Shown: positions 42,701 to 51,155, counted from the stretch's first letter. The stretch: 64,000 nucleotides of DNA from Actinacidiphila acididurans (GCF_016918855.1 NZ_JADKYB010000011.1:1-64000), one strand, 5' to 3'. Program-made: numbers and translations. Notes: a model not told the origin generated them from the letters alone.

Positions 42701-43148
42701 CCGGCTGACCGACCGCTGCTACGGGCGGCTGCGGGCCCGCGGCGAGGACCTGGGCCTGGGCGAGGGCACGTACACCGCCTCGCTGCGCTGCCTGCTGCTG
42801 CCGGCCGACCCGGCCTGCGAGATGCGGCTGTTCTTCGGGGTCGGGGACGGCGGGCTGTTCCGGATCCGGGACGGGGCCTGGCGGGACCTGGACCCCGAGC
42901 CGGACGACTCGGACGCGTCCGCGCCGTTCCGGTTCCGCGCCGCCGTCGCCCGGCCGGGTGACGCGCTGGTGATGTGCAGCGGCGGCCTGGCCGAGCCGTT
43001 GCGCGGCGAACCGGAACTGGCCGCGCACCTGGCCCGGCGCTGGGGCGACGGCAACGTCCCGGGGCTGGCCGCCTACCTCGCCGACGTCCAGACCCGGGTC
43101 AAGGGCTACGCCGACGACCGTACGGCGGTGACCGTCTGGGACGCCTGA
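39741..43148 (+). CDS. Long proline-rich protein with C-terminal PP2C-like (probable pseudophosphatase) domain
   Basis: An 1135-residue protein. ATG 39741 follows AAGGG. About the first 860 residues are low complexity, rich in Pro, Ala and Glu, with a Gly-Gln hexanucleotide tandem near residue 58, WGIPAPTR repeated three times and longer PWGRTE-S-QQP-A-P-A-GD modules. The C-terminal 240 residues are PP2C-like: MRGDSARYRGQPRRDAL, GTYTASLRCLLLPAD, GVGDGGLFRIRDG and a final DDRTAVTVWDA. The usual VADG reads VAMASG and the SDG reads CSGG, so two metal-ligand aspartates are missing. I infer a regulatory or scaffolding pseudophosphatase. A standard PP2C role is less likely. Confidence 0.75.
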   Translation: MSQQGDSRPSQEDDWWRQLYGDEPAAGSASGSTGGTHSAPERGPARPGGAQGAATSGQGQGQGQGQGQGRRPGGPASGDSLDAHFDSALHAMSPPPPPRTETLKLRRPTPPPPPPSWPRPTRLPDPPPTDQASWDPWNAEPTFAEPQGLPVPEGMQDPASGDEGAAGTVRPGDDGGRGEGAPAEERGRGSADVLPGAEGAAGNVGPGDGARADEEPESGSPDMWRSTDRAAGYVNPAEAGRAESGLPADEPASAEERVGPGDAVRTDGAASADELVPEEERGRGSADGWPETDRAAGSAGPAGSTPPAPAEERRAAAESAAADGVSPAEPAAPPAPPARPWDAWVTPRPQTSPPPPKPADAPTAPPSAEQWGTPAVAEPEPEPAPAVEPDPEPQRWWEAPPPAAQPRADDEAPVRDTSDESSTSAQEPERTVRPAADPPSGRRVPPRAELWGIPAPTRHVPAPPAPEQDPLIPWGRTESPQQPAAPAGDVSVPPASASAPQWGSVSPEGVVESQESPASAGDGPALPAAEDAPLTPDGRAEPSQQAAASTGDVAVPPAPEPAPQREPVGPWGRTESTQQPVAPAGDDAVPPALEQAPEQDPLTPWSRTEPTRQLPAPPAQPPSIGPAPTSDTADARTASPLTASWGIPAPTRNVPAEPEPATAGDEPDGPGSAAEPVAPGPDPLPEDAVPPGEAPAEPSADLLPALPAELPSAKPQPAVPDSVREDPRALPSAADPEPSDDAVPPTEAPSEVSADPRAVPPAGGGEPSSAAVPRTDAPAESASPFTPAWGIPAPTRDVPPGPDAAHQGEPARTPTLPGTPGAGATATVFGEGDVTWAPELPPGWVAAVGAEEIEGPEVVGGGPPTYGAEPTSWPEADPEALGGLVPDTVLDGARYGRLTLRTVAMRGDSARYRGQPRRDALLTARFGSGDDALLLVAMASGARAADDAHRAAQDAVRWIAGAIGRSRARLAEDMRADRRASLKSGLHRLTDRCYGRLRARGEDLGLGEGTYTASLRCLLLPADPACEMRLFFGVGDGGLFRIRDGAWRDLDPEPDDSDASAPFRFRAAVARPGDALVMCSGGLAEPLRGEPELAAHLARRWGDGNVPGLAAYLADVQTRVKGYADDRTAVTVWDA

Positions 43149-43233
43149 CCCGCCGCCCGGGGCCGGGGTCGAAGGCCGCCTGCCCGGGGGACGTACGGAT
43201 GCGGACCGGCGCGCCTTGTGCGCAGATGAGTAC

Positions 43234-44976
43234 ATGGCGAAGCAGACCGTGGCCGAGCAGTTCATCGACATCCTGGTACGGGCGGGGGTGCGCCGCCTGT
43301 ACGGGGTGGTGGGCGACAGCCTCAACCCGGTGGTGGACGCGGTGCGCCGCAACCGGGACATCGACTGGGTGCACGTCCGGCACGAGGAGACCGCCGCCTT
43401 CGCGGCCGGCGCCGAGGCGCAGCTCACCGGGCGGCTCGCCGCGTGCGCCGGGTCCTGCGGGCCCGGCAACCTGCACCTGATCAACGGCCTGTTCGACGCC
43501 CACCGCTCGATGGCCCCCGTGCTCGCCCTGGCCTCGCACATCCCCAGCAGCGAGATCGGCACCGGCTACTTCCAGGAGACCCACCCGGACCAGCTCTTCC
43601 AGGAGTGCAGCCACTACAGCGAACTGATCTCCAACGCCCGGCAGATGCCGCGGGTGCTCCAGACCGCGATCCAGCACGCGGTGGGCCGCGGCGGCGTTTC
43701 GGTGATCGCCCTGCCGGGCGACATCGCCGCCCACGACGCGCCGCAGCGCAGCGTCGAGCACGCCCTGGTCACCCGCCGTCCCACGGTCCGGCCCGGTGAC
43801 GGGGAGATCGACGAGCTGGCCCGGCTGGTGGACGCCGCCCGCCGGGTCACCCTGTTCTGCGGCAGCGGCACGGCCGGCGCGCACCACGAGGTGATGGCCT
43901 TCGCCGAACGGGTGAAGGCCCCGGTCGGGCACGCCCTGCGCGGCAAGGAGTGGATCCAGTTCGACAACCCGTACGACGTCGGCATGAGCGGCCTGCTCGG
44001 CTACGGCGCCGCCTACGAGGCCATGCACGAGTGCGACCTGCTGATGCTGCTCGGCACCGACTTCCCGTACAACGCCTTCCTGCCAGACGACGTGACGATC
44101 GTGCAGGTCGACGTGCGGCCCGAGCACCTGGGCCGGCGGTCCAAGCTGGACCTGGCGGTGTGGGGGGACGTCGGCGAGACGCTGCGCTGCCTCACCCCGA
44201 AGGTGCGGGCCAGGACCGACCGGAAGTTCCTGGACCGGATGCTGCGCAAGCACGCGGAGGCGCTGGAGGGGGTGGTGAAGGCGTACACCCGCAAGGTGGA
44301 CCGGCACGTGCCGATCCACCCGGAGTACGTGGCCTCGGTGCTGGACGAAGTGGCGGCCGACGACGCGGTGTTCACGGTCGACACCGGCATGTGCAACGTG
44401 TGGGCCGCGCGTTACCTCACTCCGAACGGCAGACGCCGGGTGATCGGCTCCTTCTCGCACGGCTCGATGGCCAACGCCCTGCCGCAGGCGATCGGCGCGC
44501 AGTTCCTGGATCGCGGCCGCCAGGTGGTGTCGATGTCCGGCGACGGCGGATTCGCCATGCTGATGGGCGACTTCCTGACCCTGGTGCAGTACGACCTGCC
44601 GGTGAAGGTGGTGCTGTTCGACAACTCCGCGCTGGGCATGGTCGAACTGGAGATGCTGGTCGAGGGCCTGCCGGCGTACGGCACCACCAACCACAACCCG
44701 GACTTCGCGGCCCTGGCGCGGGCGGCCGGCGCCTACGGGGTGCGGGTGGAGAAGCCCAAGCAGCTGCGCGACGCGCTGCGGGACGCCTTCCGGCACAAGG
44801 GCCCGGCACTGGTGGACGTGGTCACCGACCCGCACGCGCTGTCCATCCCGCCGCGGATCACCGGCGAGCAGATCGGCGGCTTCGCCCTGTCGATGGGCAA
44901 GATGGTGCTGGACGGCGGCGTCGGCAAGATGGTCCAGCTCGCCCGGTCCAACCTGCGCAACATCCCCCGGCCCTAG
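43234..44976 (+). CDS. Thiamine pyrophosphate-dependent pyruvate dehydrogenase (PoxB-like)
   Basis: A 580-residue TPP enzyme. The catalytic Glu is in HVRHEETAAFAAGAEAQLTG near residue 52. The central domain has the FAD-type RPEHLGRR region, and the TPP/Mg motif is GDGGFAMLMGDFLTLVQYDLPVKVVLFDNS. The family decarboxylates pyruvate to acetate and passes electrons to quinone, or is a related oxidase. ATG 43234 (MAKQTVAEQ) is preferred; ribosome site is weak and an upstream GTG 43216 exists. The C-terminal extension KMVLDGGVGKMVQLARSNLRNIPRP may contact the membrane. It lies 85 bases after the PP2C-like gene. Confidence 0.88.
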   Translation: MAKQTVAEQFIDILVRAGVRRLYGVVGDSLNPVVDAVRRNRDIDWVHVRHEETAAFAAGAEAQLTGRLAACAGSCGPGNLHLINGLFDAHRSMAPVLALASHIPSSEIGTGYFQETHPDQLFQECSHYSELISNARQMPRVLQTAIQHAVGRGGVSVIALPGDIAAHDAPQRSVEHALVTRRPTVRPGDGEIDELARLVDAARRVTLFCGSGTAGAHHEVMAFAERVKAPVGHALRGKEWIQFDNPYDVGMSGLLGYGAAYEAMHECDLLMLLGTDFPYNAFLPDDVTIVQVDVRPEHLGRRSKLDLAVWGDVGETLRCLTPKVRARTDRKFLDRMLRKHAEALEGVVKAYTRKVDRHVPIHPEYVASVLDEVAADDAVFTVDTGMCNVWAARYLTPNGRRRVIGSFSHGSMANALPQAIGAQFLDRGRQVVSMSGDGGFAMLMGDFLTLVQYDLPVKVVLFDNSALGMVELEMLVEGLPAYGTTNHNPDFAALARAAGAYGVRVEKPKQLRDALRDAFRHKGPALVDVVTDPHALSIPPRITGEQIGGFALSMGKMVLDGGVGKMVQLARSNLRNIPRP

Positions 44977-45017
44977 TACCCGCGCCACGCTGACCGCGCC
45001 CGCCGCGCCCACGAGGA

Positions 45018-45055
45018 GGGGTCCCGGTCGCGCGGGTGTGCGCGGCCGGGACCCC
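45018..45055. terminator. Hairpin between convergent genes
   Basis: A 10-bp perfect stem (45018-45027 with 45046-45055), extendable with one wobble pair, lies between the PoxB-like stop and the convergent GH95-like stop. Confidence 0.65.
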
Positions 45056-45067
45056 GATCCACGGGTG

Positions 45068-47929
45068 TCAGTCGTTGATCAGGTCGAACTCCTCCCACGG
45101 CCCGATCGAGGTGCGGTTGGCGATCAGCGGCTGCGCGCCGGCCGACTCGGCCGTCACGTAGTCGTTGTTGACCCTGGCCTTGAAGCTCACGCTGCCGTCA
45201 CCGTTGTGGATCAGCTGGAACTGCTCCCAGGTGCCGACCGCGGTCACCTTGGCCAGCAGCGGCGCGGCGCCGGCGTTGTCCGCGGTGACCCACAGGCCGT
45301 TGGCGTGCGCCTTCAGAGCGACGTAGCCGCCGCCCTGGTCGACCAGGTCGAAGGTCTCCCACGGCCCGATGGCCGTGCGGTTGGCGATCAGCGGATCGGC
45401 ACCGGCGTTGTCGGCGCAGACGTAGTCGCCGTTGGCGTGCGCGCGCAGGCTGATCACCTGGGTGCCGCCGCCGGTGGACGTACCGCCGTCCAGGCCGACC
45501 TGGACGTTGCCCAGGTGCTTGGCGGCGGTCGCCGGCGAGCCCGACACCTGCGCGTACGGCAGCGAGGTGGTCAGGTTGCCCACCGGCTCGACCAGGTACG
45601 ACTGGCCCGAGGACACCGGCACGTTCAGCACCGAGGCGGTGGTCGGGGAGACCACGGTCGCGTTGGACGAGCCGTTCACCACCTGCACCGACTGGCCGGG
45701 CCACGGGTTGCGCACCCGCATGGTGGTGGACGAGCCGGCCTGGATGGCGACGGTCACCGGGGTGCCGCCCTGCACCTGCACGTCGACCTTGGTGTTGCCC
45801 TGGACCGAGACCGTGCCGCTGACGTCCCAGCCGGCCGGCCAGGCCGGCGCGATCCGCAGCGTGCCGTCGTAGTCCTGCACCAGCGCCTCATTGAGCGCGG
45901 TGGCCACCCCGGAGACCTGCTCGATGTACGCCTCCGTGCCGACCGTGTTGCCCAGGTCCGCCAGGCCGTTGATGTACACCTGGTGGCTCTGCGTGATCGA
46001 CACCAGCTTCGCCGCCACCTCACTGGCCATGCCCAGGCGCGCCGCGTCGATCGCGTCCATGCTCCAGTCGTTGCCGCCGGTGAACACCCGGTGGTTGTAC
46101 GTGCGCACGGCCAGGTCGTGCAGCGAGCCCGCGTCATCGGTGATCAGGTTGTACGGCCACACCGGCTCCAGGTCGATGTTCTCGCCGTTCCTGGTGGTCG
46201 CCGTCGGCTGGTACGACCAGGCGATCACATCGTTGCCGGAGGAGTCCGCGGACGGCTGGAGCACCTGGGTGTGACCGAAGTCGGTGCGCGCCCACGGCGG
46301 GATCTGGCCCTCGGCGGTGGTGAGCTGGGAGACCAGCGAGCTGTCGGTGCCCAGCAGCTGGGCCGCCTGGACCACGACCGGGAACAGCGCCGAGTCGGCC
46401 GCCAGATCGGTGGTGGGGTCCTGCACCGCCCACTGGGTCTCGTGCGCGTTGGCCACCGCGTGCAGCTTCCCGTCGCTGCCGACCTTCTGGTACGCGAGCA
46501 GGAAGACCGCGGACTCCCGCATCAACGGGTAGTACGTACGCAGGAAGTTCAGGTCACCGGTGTCCTGGTACTGCTGCCACACGTACAGCCCGATCTCGGC
46601 GCCCGAAGTGATGTCCAGGGCGTTCCAGTTGGGGCTGCCCGGCTCGCTGCACGCGGCGTTGGCGCCGGGGCTGGGGTCGCCGCCGTTGCCGTTGAACCGC
46701 ATGACCTCCGGGACGCACGCCCCGGCCAGGCCGCCCATCTGCTGCTTGGTCCACGCCTCGATGGCCGACAGGTTGTTCTGGTACAGGTTGAAGATCGGGA
46801 TGTTCAGCGCGAAGTTCCCGGTGCTCATGTTCGCCGAGATCTGGGTGCGCAGGTTCCACAGCCAGGTCGCGGACGGCGTCCAGTTCTGGTGGTCCTGGCC
46901 GAAGTTGAACATGTCGGCGACCCCGGCCTGGCTGCCCGGGATGGTGCCGCGCATCGAGGCGGCCTCCATGAACAGGTAGATCGTGCGCAGCGTCTCCATG
47001 TACTGCGCCGACCCGTCCGCCGAATTGGCCTCCAGCAGACCGGAGTTGGCCCAGTAGTTGGCCCACCAGGACTGCTGCGAGGACAGCAGCGAGGACTCCG
47101 CCGCGGTCGCGTCCGAGCCCAGCAGGCTCGACGCGGTGCTCGCCGCGTTGCCGCCGGTCCAGGTCGGGGCGCCGACGATCACGCGGTAACTGCCGTCGGT
47201 GTTGGCGTTGAAGGCCACCTTCACCGACGTGGAGTTGACCACCGAGGTCGCCACATTGCGGCCGCCGGCCGACAGCGCGGCCAGCGAGCCGAAGGTACGG
47301 CCGGAGTAGCCGGCCTCCTGGTTGTCGACCCAGGTCTCGGCGAGGGTGCCGATGCTGCCGGAGACCGCCGCCTGCGGGCTGCGGCCCGACCACAGGCTGA
47401 CCGTCGCGCTCTGCTGGGCGTTGGGGTCGGCGCCGGTGACGTCCACGATCAGCTCGTCCTTGGTGGCCGACACCCACGCCTTCAGCGTCATGCCGCCGCC
47501 GGACTCGTTCAGCACGCCGGTGTACAGGTCGAGCGAGCCCTTGAAGTCCGAGGCGTTGGTGAGCGTGCTCAGGCCCGGAATGGTCACCTGGCCGGGCGAC
47601 TTGCGGCCCGGCAGGGTGTCGGCCCGGTTGAGCTGGGCGGTGAAGCCGCCCGCCGCCCACGCGGCCACGCCCAGCGAGCCGTTGCCCAGCGGCAGCGACT
47701 GCGCGGCCGCCGAGTTCGGCTTGCCGAGCACGATGTCGGAACGCCGCACCACATTGGGGGTGTCCACATGGAACGACCCGTTCTGCCAGGCGGTGGTTCC
47801 GGTGGCCGCCACGGCAGACGGCGGCGACACGGCGGGCACCAGCAGCCCGGCCGCGAGAACAGCGGTGGCGACCAGGGCTGGTGGTCGGATCAATCGGTGA
47901 CGCCGGAATGCATGCAGCGTTGAAGGCAC
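45068..47929 (-). CDS. Secreted GH95-like glycoside hydrolase with C-terminal fascin-like trefoil
   Basis: A 953-residue exported enzyme. GTG 47929 follows GGGAGGGG; an ATG at 47977 is less supported. Residues 1-43 are a signal peptide. The LPLGNGSLGVAAWAAGG motif and the later long alpha/alpha-barrel region (FGQDHQNWTPSATWLWNL, YPLMRESAVFLLAYQKVG, FTGGNDWSMDAIDAARLGM) resemble GH95 alpha-L-fucosidases or galactosidases, somewhat diverged. Three fascin-like repeats form the last 125 residues, each with HANGDYVCADNAGADPLIANRT and W-FDL endings. It should release terminal sugars from plant or microbial glycans. Exact substrate unknown. Confidence 0.75.
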   Translation of the reverse strand: MPSTLHAFRRHRLIRPPALVATAVLAAGLLVPAVSPPSAVAATGTTAWQNGSFHVDTPNVVRRSDIVLGKPNSAAAQSLPLGNGSLGVAAWAAGGFTAQLNRADTLPGRKSPGQVTIPGLSTLTNASDFKGSLDLYTGVLNESGGGMTLKAWVSATKDELIVDVTGADPNAQQSATVSLWSGRSPQAAVSGSIGTLAETWVDNQEAGYSGRTFGSLAALSAGGRNVATSVVNSTSVKVAFNANTDGSYRVIVGAPTWTGGNAASTASSLLGSDATAAESSLLSSQQSWWANYWANSGLLEANSADGSAQYMETLRTIYLFMEAASMRGTIPGSQAGVADMFNFGQDHQNWTPSATWLWNLRTQISANMSTGNFALNIPIFNLYQNNLSAIEAWTKQQMGGLAGACVPEVMRFNGNGGDPSPGANAACSEPGSPNWNALDITSGAEIGLYVWQQYQDTGDLNFLRTYYPLMRESAVFLLAYQKVGSDGKLHAVANAHETQWAVQDPTTDLAADSALFPVVVQAAQLLGTDSSLVSQLTTAEGQIPPWARTDFGHTQVLQPSADSSGNDVIAWSYQPTATTRNGENIDLEPVWPYNLITDDAGSLHDLAVRTYNHRVFTGGNDWSMDAIDAARLGMASEVAAKLVSITQSHQVYINGLADLGNTVGTEAYIEQVSGVATALNEALVQDYDGTLRIAPAWPAGWDVSGTVSVQGNTKVDVQVQGGTPVTVAIQAGSSTTMRVRNPWPGQSVQVVNGSSNATVVSPTTASVLNVPVSSGQSYLVEPVGNLTTSLPYAQVSGSPATAAKHLGNVQVGLDGGTSTGGGTQVISLRAHANGDYVCADNAGADPLIANRTAIGPWETFDLVDQGGGYVALKAHANGLWVTADNAGAAPLLAKVTAVGTWEQFQLIHNGDGSVSFKARVNNDYVTAESAGAQPLIANRTSIGPWEEFDLIND

Positions 47930-48072
47930 GGCCCCTCCCGAGGCGACGGGACTACGACACAGGGCGGCGGCGCGCATCCGAGAGACGCATGGGATGAGTC
48001 GGCCACAGAGTGGCCGCGGTGATCGCCGCTGTCAAGGGCCGCAACAGGAGGCAATCCGGCCGAGATCCTGCT

Positions 48073-48087
48073 ATACATCGGACGTAT
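48073..48087. promoter_or_regulatory. Palindrome between the GH95-like gene and the HATPase gene
   Basis: ATACATCGGACGTAT is a 15-bp imperfect palindrome with six of seven pairs matching around a central G. It resembles GntR/FadR-type sites in sugar operons and sits 144 bases upstream of the GH95-like start. A TTG-initiated 7-codon frame with AAGGAGG follows on the + strand (48107). Confidence 0.45.
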
Positions 48088-48257
48088 CAAGGAGGTTGGT
48101 CGCGAGTTGACGACGACTTACGCCCGGTAGGACTGGCCGCGCGTGAGCTGGGCATGCCTACCCGCAGGGGCTTGGCAGCAGATCGGAACGGGGGAATCCG
48201 ACGGACATCACGGGGCACAGGCTGCGGCACGCGGTACGGCGGGCCGACCTGCCCGCC

Positions 48258-48614
48258 GTGGCCGAGACACGTCGGCTGCTACGGGACCACCTGCGACTGT
48301 GGGGCGTTCCGGCCATGGTGGACACGGCGGAACTGCTCACCAGCGAACTCGTCACCAACGCGCTTCAGCACACCACCGGGGGCGCCGTCCTCGTCGCCAC
48401 GCTCTCGCCGGGGCCCGGGCCCCGGCTTCGGGTCGAGGTGCAGGATTCCGTGGCCCGCCGGCCCCGGGCCCGGGTCGTCGCCCTCCCCGAGGACCACCAG
48501 GGCACGTCCGGGCGCGGCCTCTTCCTGGTCGAGACGCTCGCCGATGCGTGGGGGGTCACCGCGTGGGACAGCGGGAAGGTGGTCTGGTTCGAGCTCAGTG
48601 ACCCCCGGAAGTAG
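48258..48614 (+). CDS. RsbW-like ATP-binding (HATPase) protein, start uncertain
   Basis: A GHKL-fold protein of at least 118 residues. The N-box is ELLTSELVTNALQH and the G-box is SGRGLFLVETLADAWGV. GTG 48258 is the first standard start in frame, but the same frame reads TDITGHRLRHAVRRADLPA just upstream, which looks like the normal N-terminus of this family; no ATG, GTG or TTG is present there. Either a non-standard start (ACG at 48201 is possible) or start-codon loss is implied. It likely acts as a sigma-factor or regulator antagonist; partner unknown. Confidence 0.78.
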   Translation: MAETRRLLRDHLRLWGVPAMVDTAELLTSELVTNALQHTTGGAVLVATLSPGPGPRLRVEVQDSVARRPRARVVALPEDHQGTSGRGLFLVETLADAWGVTAWDSGKVVWFELSDPRK

Positions 48615-48734
48615 GGTGCGCCTCTTTCCGGCTCGGGCCCGGGAGAGCTGAGCGGCGGGGGAGGGGCGGGCTCTTTCCCGGCGCTGGTCGGTGCCGGGAT
48701 TCTTTCGGGGTGGTTGAGCCTGTTTGCGGGCTGG

Positions 48735-48775
48735 ACGCCCGCGTGGGTTGCTCGCGCAGTTCCCCGCGCCCCTGG
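48735..48775. repeat. Copy of the GTTGCTCGCGCAGTTCCCCG intergenic repeat
   Basis: This stretch contains GGTTGCTCGCGCAGTTCCCC followed by GCGCCCCTGG, shared with 54278-54300 and, in part, 22105-22138 and 11460-11480. It is a short GC-rich streptomycete intergenic element. Confidence 0.65.
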
Positions 48776-48874
48776 GTACTCCGATGGCGCCGCAGCGCGG
48801 AACGCGCCCCCAGCCCAACGCCCCCCGTAACAACCGGCCCTCACACCCTCCGCTCCTTCCTGCTGGAGCAAAAA

Positions 48875-48911
48875 GCCGCGGGGCCCGCACATGGTGTGCG
48901 GGCCCCGCGGC
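48875..48911 (-). terminator. Strong hairpin terminator after the DUF2637 gene
   Basis: A perfect 16-bp GC stem (48875-48890 with 48896-48911) has a 5-base loop. On the minus strand it is followed by TTTT, making a classic intrinsic terminator for the leftward DUF2637 transcript. Confidence 0.85.
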
Positions 48912-48936
48912 GAAGGTTCATTCAACGGGCGAAGGT

Positions 48937-49998
48937 TCAGCCCCACTGCCGTTCAAGATCCTGGAGCTTGCGTTCCAGGGAGTCGAGCCGCGGCAGCGTA
49001 AGGGTGTCGTCCTCGGCGGTGAGGTCGAGGAGGGACTTGCTGTCGGAGGTTTCGAGCTTGGCCTCGTCGCGGACCGGCTGGAGGGCCGGGCGGGCGCGGA
49101 CGGGGAGGTCGGCGGAGGAAGCGGCTATGGCAGGCTCCGATGCGGGCTGGCCGGCCGCGCTCGGGGCCGGCGGGAGCTCGACCTGGCGGCCACCGCGGCC
49201 CCCGCCGCGCGGCCAGGTGCGGTGGGAGCGGCTGAGCGCCTTGAGGCGGGCCTTCTCGAGGCGGTCGGCCTCGCGGCGCCGCCGCTGCTTCTGCTCGCTC
49301 TGCCGCCGGTCCTCGCGGACCTCCTCGACGGCCTCGTCCAGCGAACGGACGCCCTCCAGCAGCATCAGCGACCAGGCGCCGTAGGTCTCGCGGGGGGCCC
49401 GCAGCCAGCGGACCATGCGGATCTGCGGCAGCGGGCGCGGCACCAGGCCCTGCTCGCGCAGCGCGGCACGGCGGGTCTGCTTCAGCGCCCGGTCGAAGAG
49501 CACCGCGGCCGAGAGCGACATGCCGGCGAAGAACTGCGGGGCACCCGCGTGGGCGTCGCCGCGCGGCGCGTGCACCCAGTTGAACCAGGCCGACGCGCCG
49601 GCGAACAGCCACACCAGCATGCGCGAGCCGAGCGCCGCGTCACCGTGGCTGGCCTCGCGCACCGCGAGTACCGAGCAGAACATGGCGGCGCCGTCCAGGC
49701 CGAACGGCACCAGGTACTCCCAGCCGCCCGTCAGCCCGAGGTTCTGCTGGCCGAAACCGACCAGGCCGTGGAAGGAGAGCGCGGCGGCCACCGAGGCACA
49801 GCCGAACAGCAGCAGGTACGAAGCGCTGCCGTAGATCGCCTCCTTCTTGCGGCGGCGCTCCTCCATGCGCTCCCACGAGTCGCCGCTCTGCGTTTTCTCC
49901 TCGCTCCGGCGGCGGTTGCGGAACACGACGACGCAGGCCGCGAGAACGACCAAGCCGACGACACCTATGAGTGTCCAGTCCAGCGTTATCTGTCTCAT
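48937..49998 (-). CDS. DUF2637 domain membrane protein (SpdB-like)
   Basis: A 353-residue membrane protein. The first residues (MRQITLDWTLIGVVGLVVLAACVVV) form one membrane helix. A DUF2637 region follows with three more helices (SYLLLFGCASVAAALSFHGLVGF, YLVPFGLDGAAMFCSVLAVREA, LGSRMLVWLFAGASAWFNW). The last 170 residues are a charged cytoplasmic tail with RRREADRLEKARLKAL and an acidic leucine-rich end. Related SpdB proteins act in plasmid spread in streptomycetes; chromosomal copies have no known function. It precedes a strong terminator. Confidence 0.85.
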   Translation of the reverse strand: MRQITLDWTLIGVVGLVVLAACVVVFRNRRRSEEKTQSGDSWERMEERRRKKEAIYGSASYLLLFGCASVAAALSFHGLVGFGQQNLGLTGGWEYLVPFGLDGAAMFCSVLAVREASHGDAALGSRMLVWLFAGASAWFNWVHAPRGDAHAGAPQFFAGMSLSAAVLFDRALKQTRRAALREQGLVPRPLPQIRMVRWLRAPRETYGAWSLMLLEGVRSLDEAVEEVREDRRQSEQKQRRRREADRLEKARLKALSRSHRTWPRGGGRGGRQVELPPAPSAAGQPASEPAIAASSADLPVRARPALQPVRDEAKLETSDSKSLLDLTAEDDTLTLPRLDSLERKLQDLERQWG

Positions 49999-50187
49999 GT
50001 GCGATTCCTTGTGTCGCTATCCGTCGCGCTCGAGCCGCGGGACGGCTTACGACGACATCCTTGCGAAGAGCGCGGATACGTGCGGACGTTATGGCACAAG
50101 AGCACGCTGACGCAGACCCATTGCCGGGCCCGCGCTCGAACTTCCGTGCCACAACTGCGGAGTTGTGCGAGATCGTAGCGCCATCCG

Positions 50188-51048
50188 CTAGGCCGCATAC
50201 GCGGGGCGACGGTTCCTGGCCGGACCGCAGGTGCGCGGGCACCCGGAACAGGAGTCGTCCGGGCTGAGAGTGTAGAACAGACAGCACGTCAGCCGGGTAC
50301 GGGAGCAGGCGGGTCGGTGCTCCCGATCGTCGACTTCCGCCGCTGGAGGGATCACTGAGGGTACGTCAGGTCCGGTACGAGGCGGGCGGTGGAAACCCGC
50401 GGCCCCCGCGAAGGGCGGAGTGCCGCCGGGCAGGAGGGCGGCCAGGTCGGCGCGCGCCCGCCGCTCCTCGGCCTCGCCCAGTAGTGTGGCGACGTACCAC
50501 AGCCCCTCGGTCACCTCGTCGGTCGCCATGCCCCACAGGGCGTGCGGCCCGCGGCGCAGCATTGGCCGGAATGCGGCGAGCAGCGGGGAGACGTGCTCGG
50601 CCAGCGCCGCGCGCAGTTCCCCGCGCAGCGCCTCCTGGGTGGGTACGACGCGCGCGCCGGGCAGCCGGGCCGCGCTGTCGCCGGGCAGGCAGACGATGCC
50701 GCGCGGGCGGACCGTCATGGTGCCGCTCGCCCGGTGCAGGGACACCGCGTCCACCGGCAGCAGCGGCACCCGGCGGCGCAGGAACCACGGCACCGTGAAC
50801 AGCAGACAGGCCGGCCACAGGTAGCGGTGCAGCGCGAGGGTGGCGGCGACCTCGGGCCGCGGCGGGCGGCCGTGCTCGGTGGCCAGCCGCCCCGCCTCCC
50901 GCGCCACGAAGCCGGCCACCGCGGCGCCCCCGGCCGCCAGGTCGTGCGCGGCCGTCCAGCCCGCGCCCGAGCGCGCCGGCCCGGTGATCACCCGCAGTGC
51001 GGGGTGGACGGCGGTCAGGCGGGCGTAGGAGGAGGTGAGCGCTGGCAT
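50188..51048 (-). CDS. (2Fe-2S)-binding FhuF-like ferric reductase
   Basis: A 286-residue protein with the FhuF-type C-terminal iron-sulfur motif CCLFYTLSPDDSCSGCPRTC. The helical N-terminal part includes YARLTAVHPALRV and LHRYLWPACLLFTVPWFLRRRVP. It should reduce ferric iron from siderophores in the cytosol. I chose ATG 51048; a GTG at 51069 would place the iron box inside the coding region. The iron box overlapping the start implies repression by DmdR1-type regulators when iron is plentiful. It is divergent from a GntR regulator. Confidence 0.85.
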   Translation of the reverse strand: MPALTSSYARLTAVHPALRVITGPARSGAGWTAAHDLAAGGAAVAGFVAREAGRLATEHGRPPRPEVAATLALHRYLWPACLLFTVPWFLRRRVPLLPVDAVSLHRASGTMTVRPRGIVCLPGDSAARLPGARVVPTQEALRGELRAALAEHVSPLLAAFRPMLRRGPHALWGMATDEVTEGLWYVATLLGEAEERRARADLAALLPGGTPPFAGAAGFHRPPRTGPDVPSVIPPAAEVDDREHRPACSRTRLTCCLFYTLSPDDSCSGCPRTCGPARNRRPAYAA

Positions 51049-51067
51049 GGTAAGCCTTACCTTAGGC
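51049..51067. promoter_or_regulatory. DmdR-type iron box at the FhuF-like gene
   Basis: Read on the minus strand this is CTAAGGTAAGGCTTACC, close to the streptomycete iron-box consensus TTAGGTTAGGCTAACCTAA (about 13 of 19 positions match). It abuts the ATG. A second partial site (TTAGGTTAAAC) lies at 51080-51090. Confidence 0.75.
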
Positions 51068-51155
51068 ACGCCATCTCGGGTTTAACCTAACGGCTGTACG
51101 CCGTCCGGGTGACGTGGGCGCCCGGCCGGAGCAGCGCGACGAAGGGTTGGGGCCC

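Noticed and set aside
45038..47923. A 961-codon open frame antisense to the GH95-like gene
   Set aside because: Same explanation: low-complexity residues, no ribosome site, and the opposite strand encodes recognisable domains.
48010..48257. A separate gene in another frame upstream of the HATPase
   Set aside because: The frame is open but has no supported start apart from a 7-codon TTG frame, and no recognisable motif.
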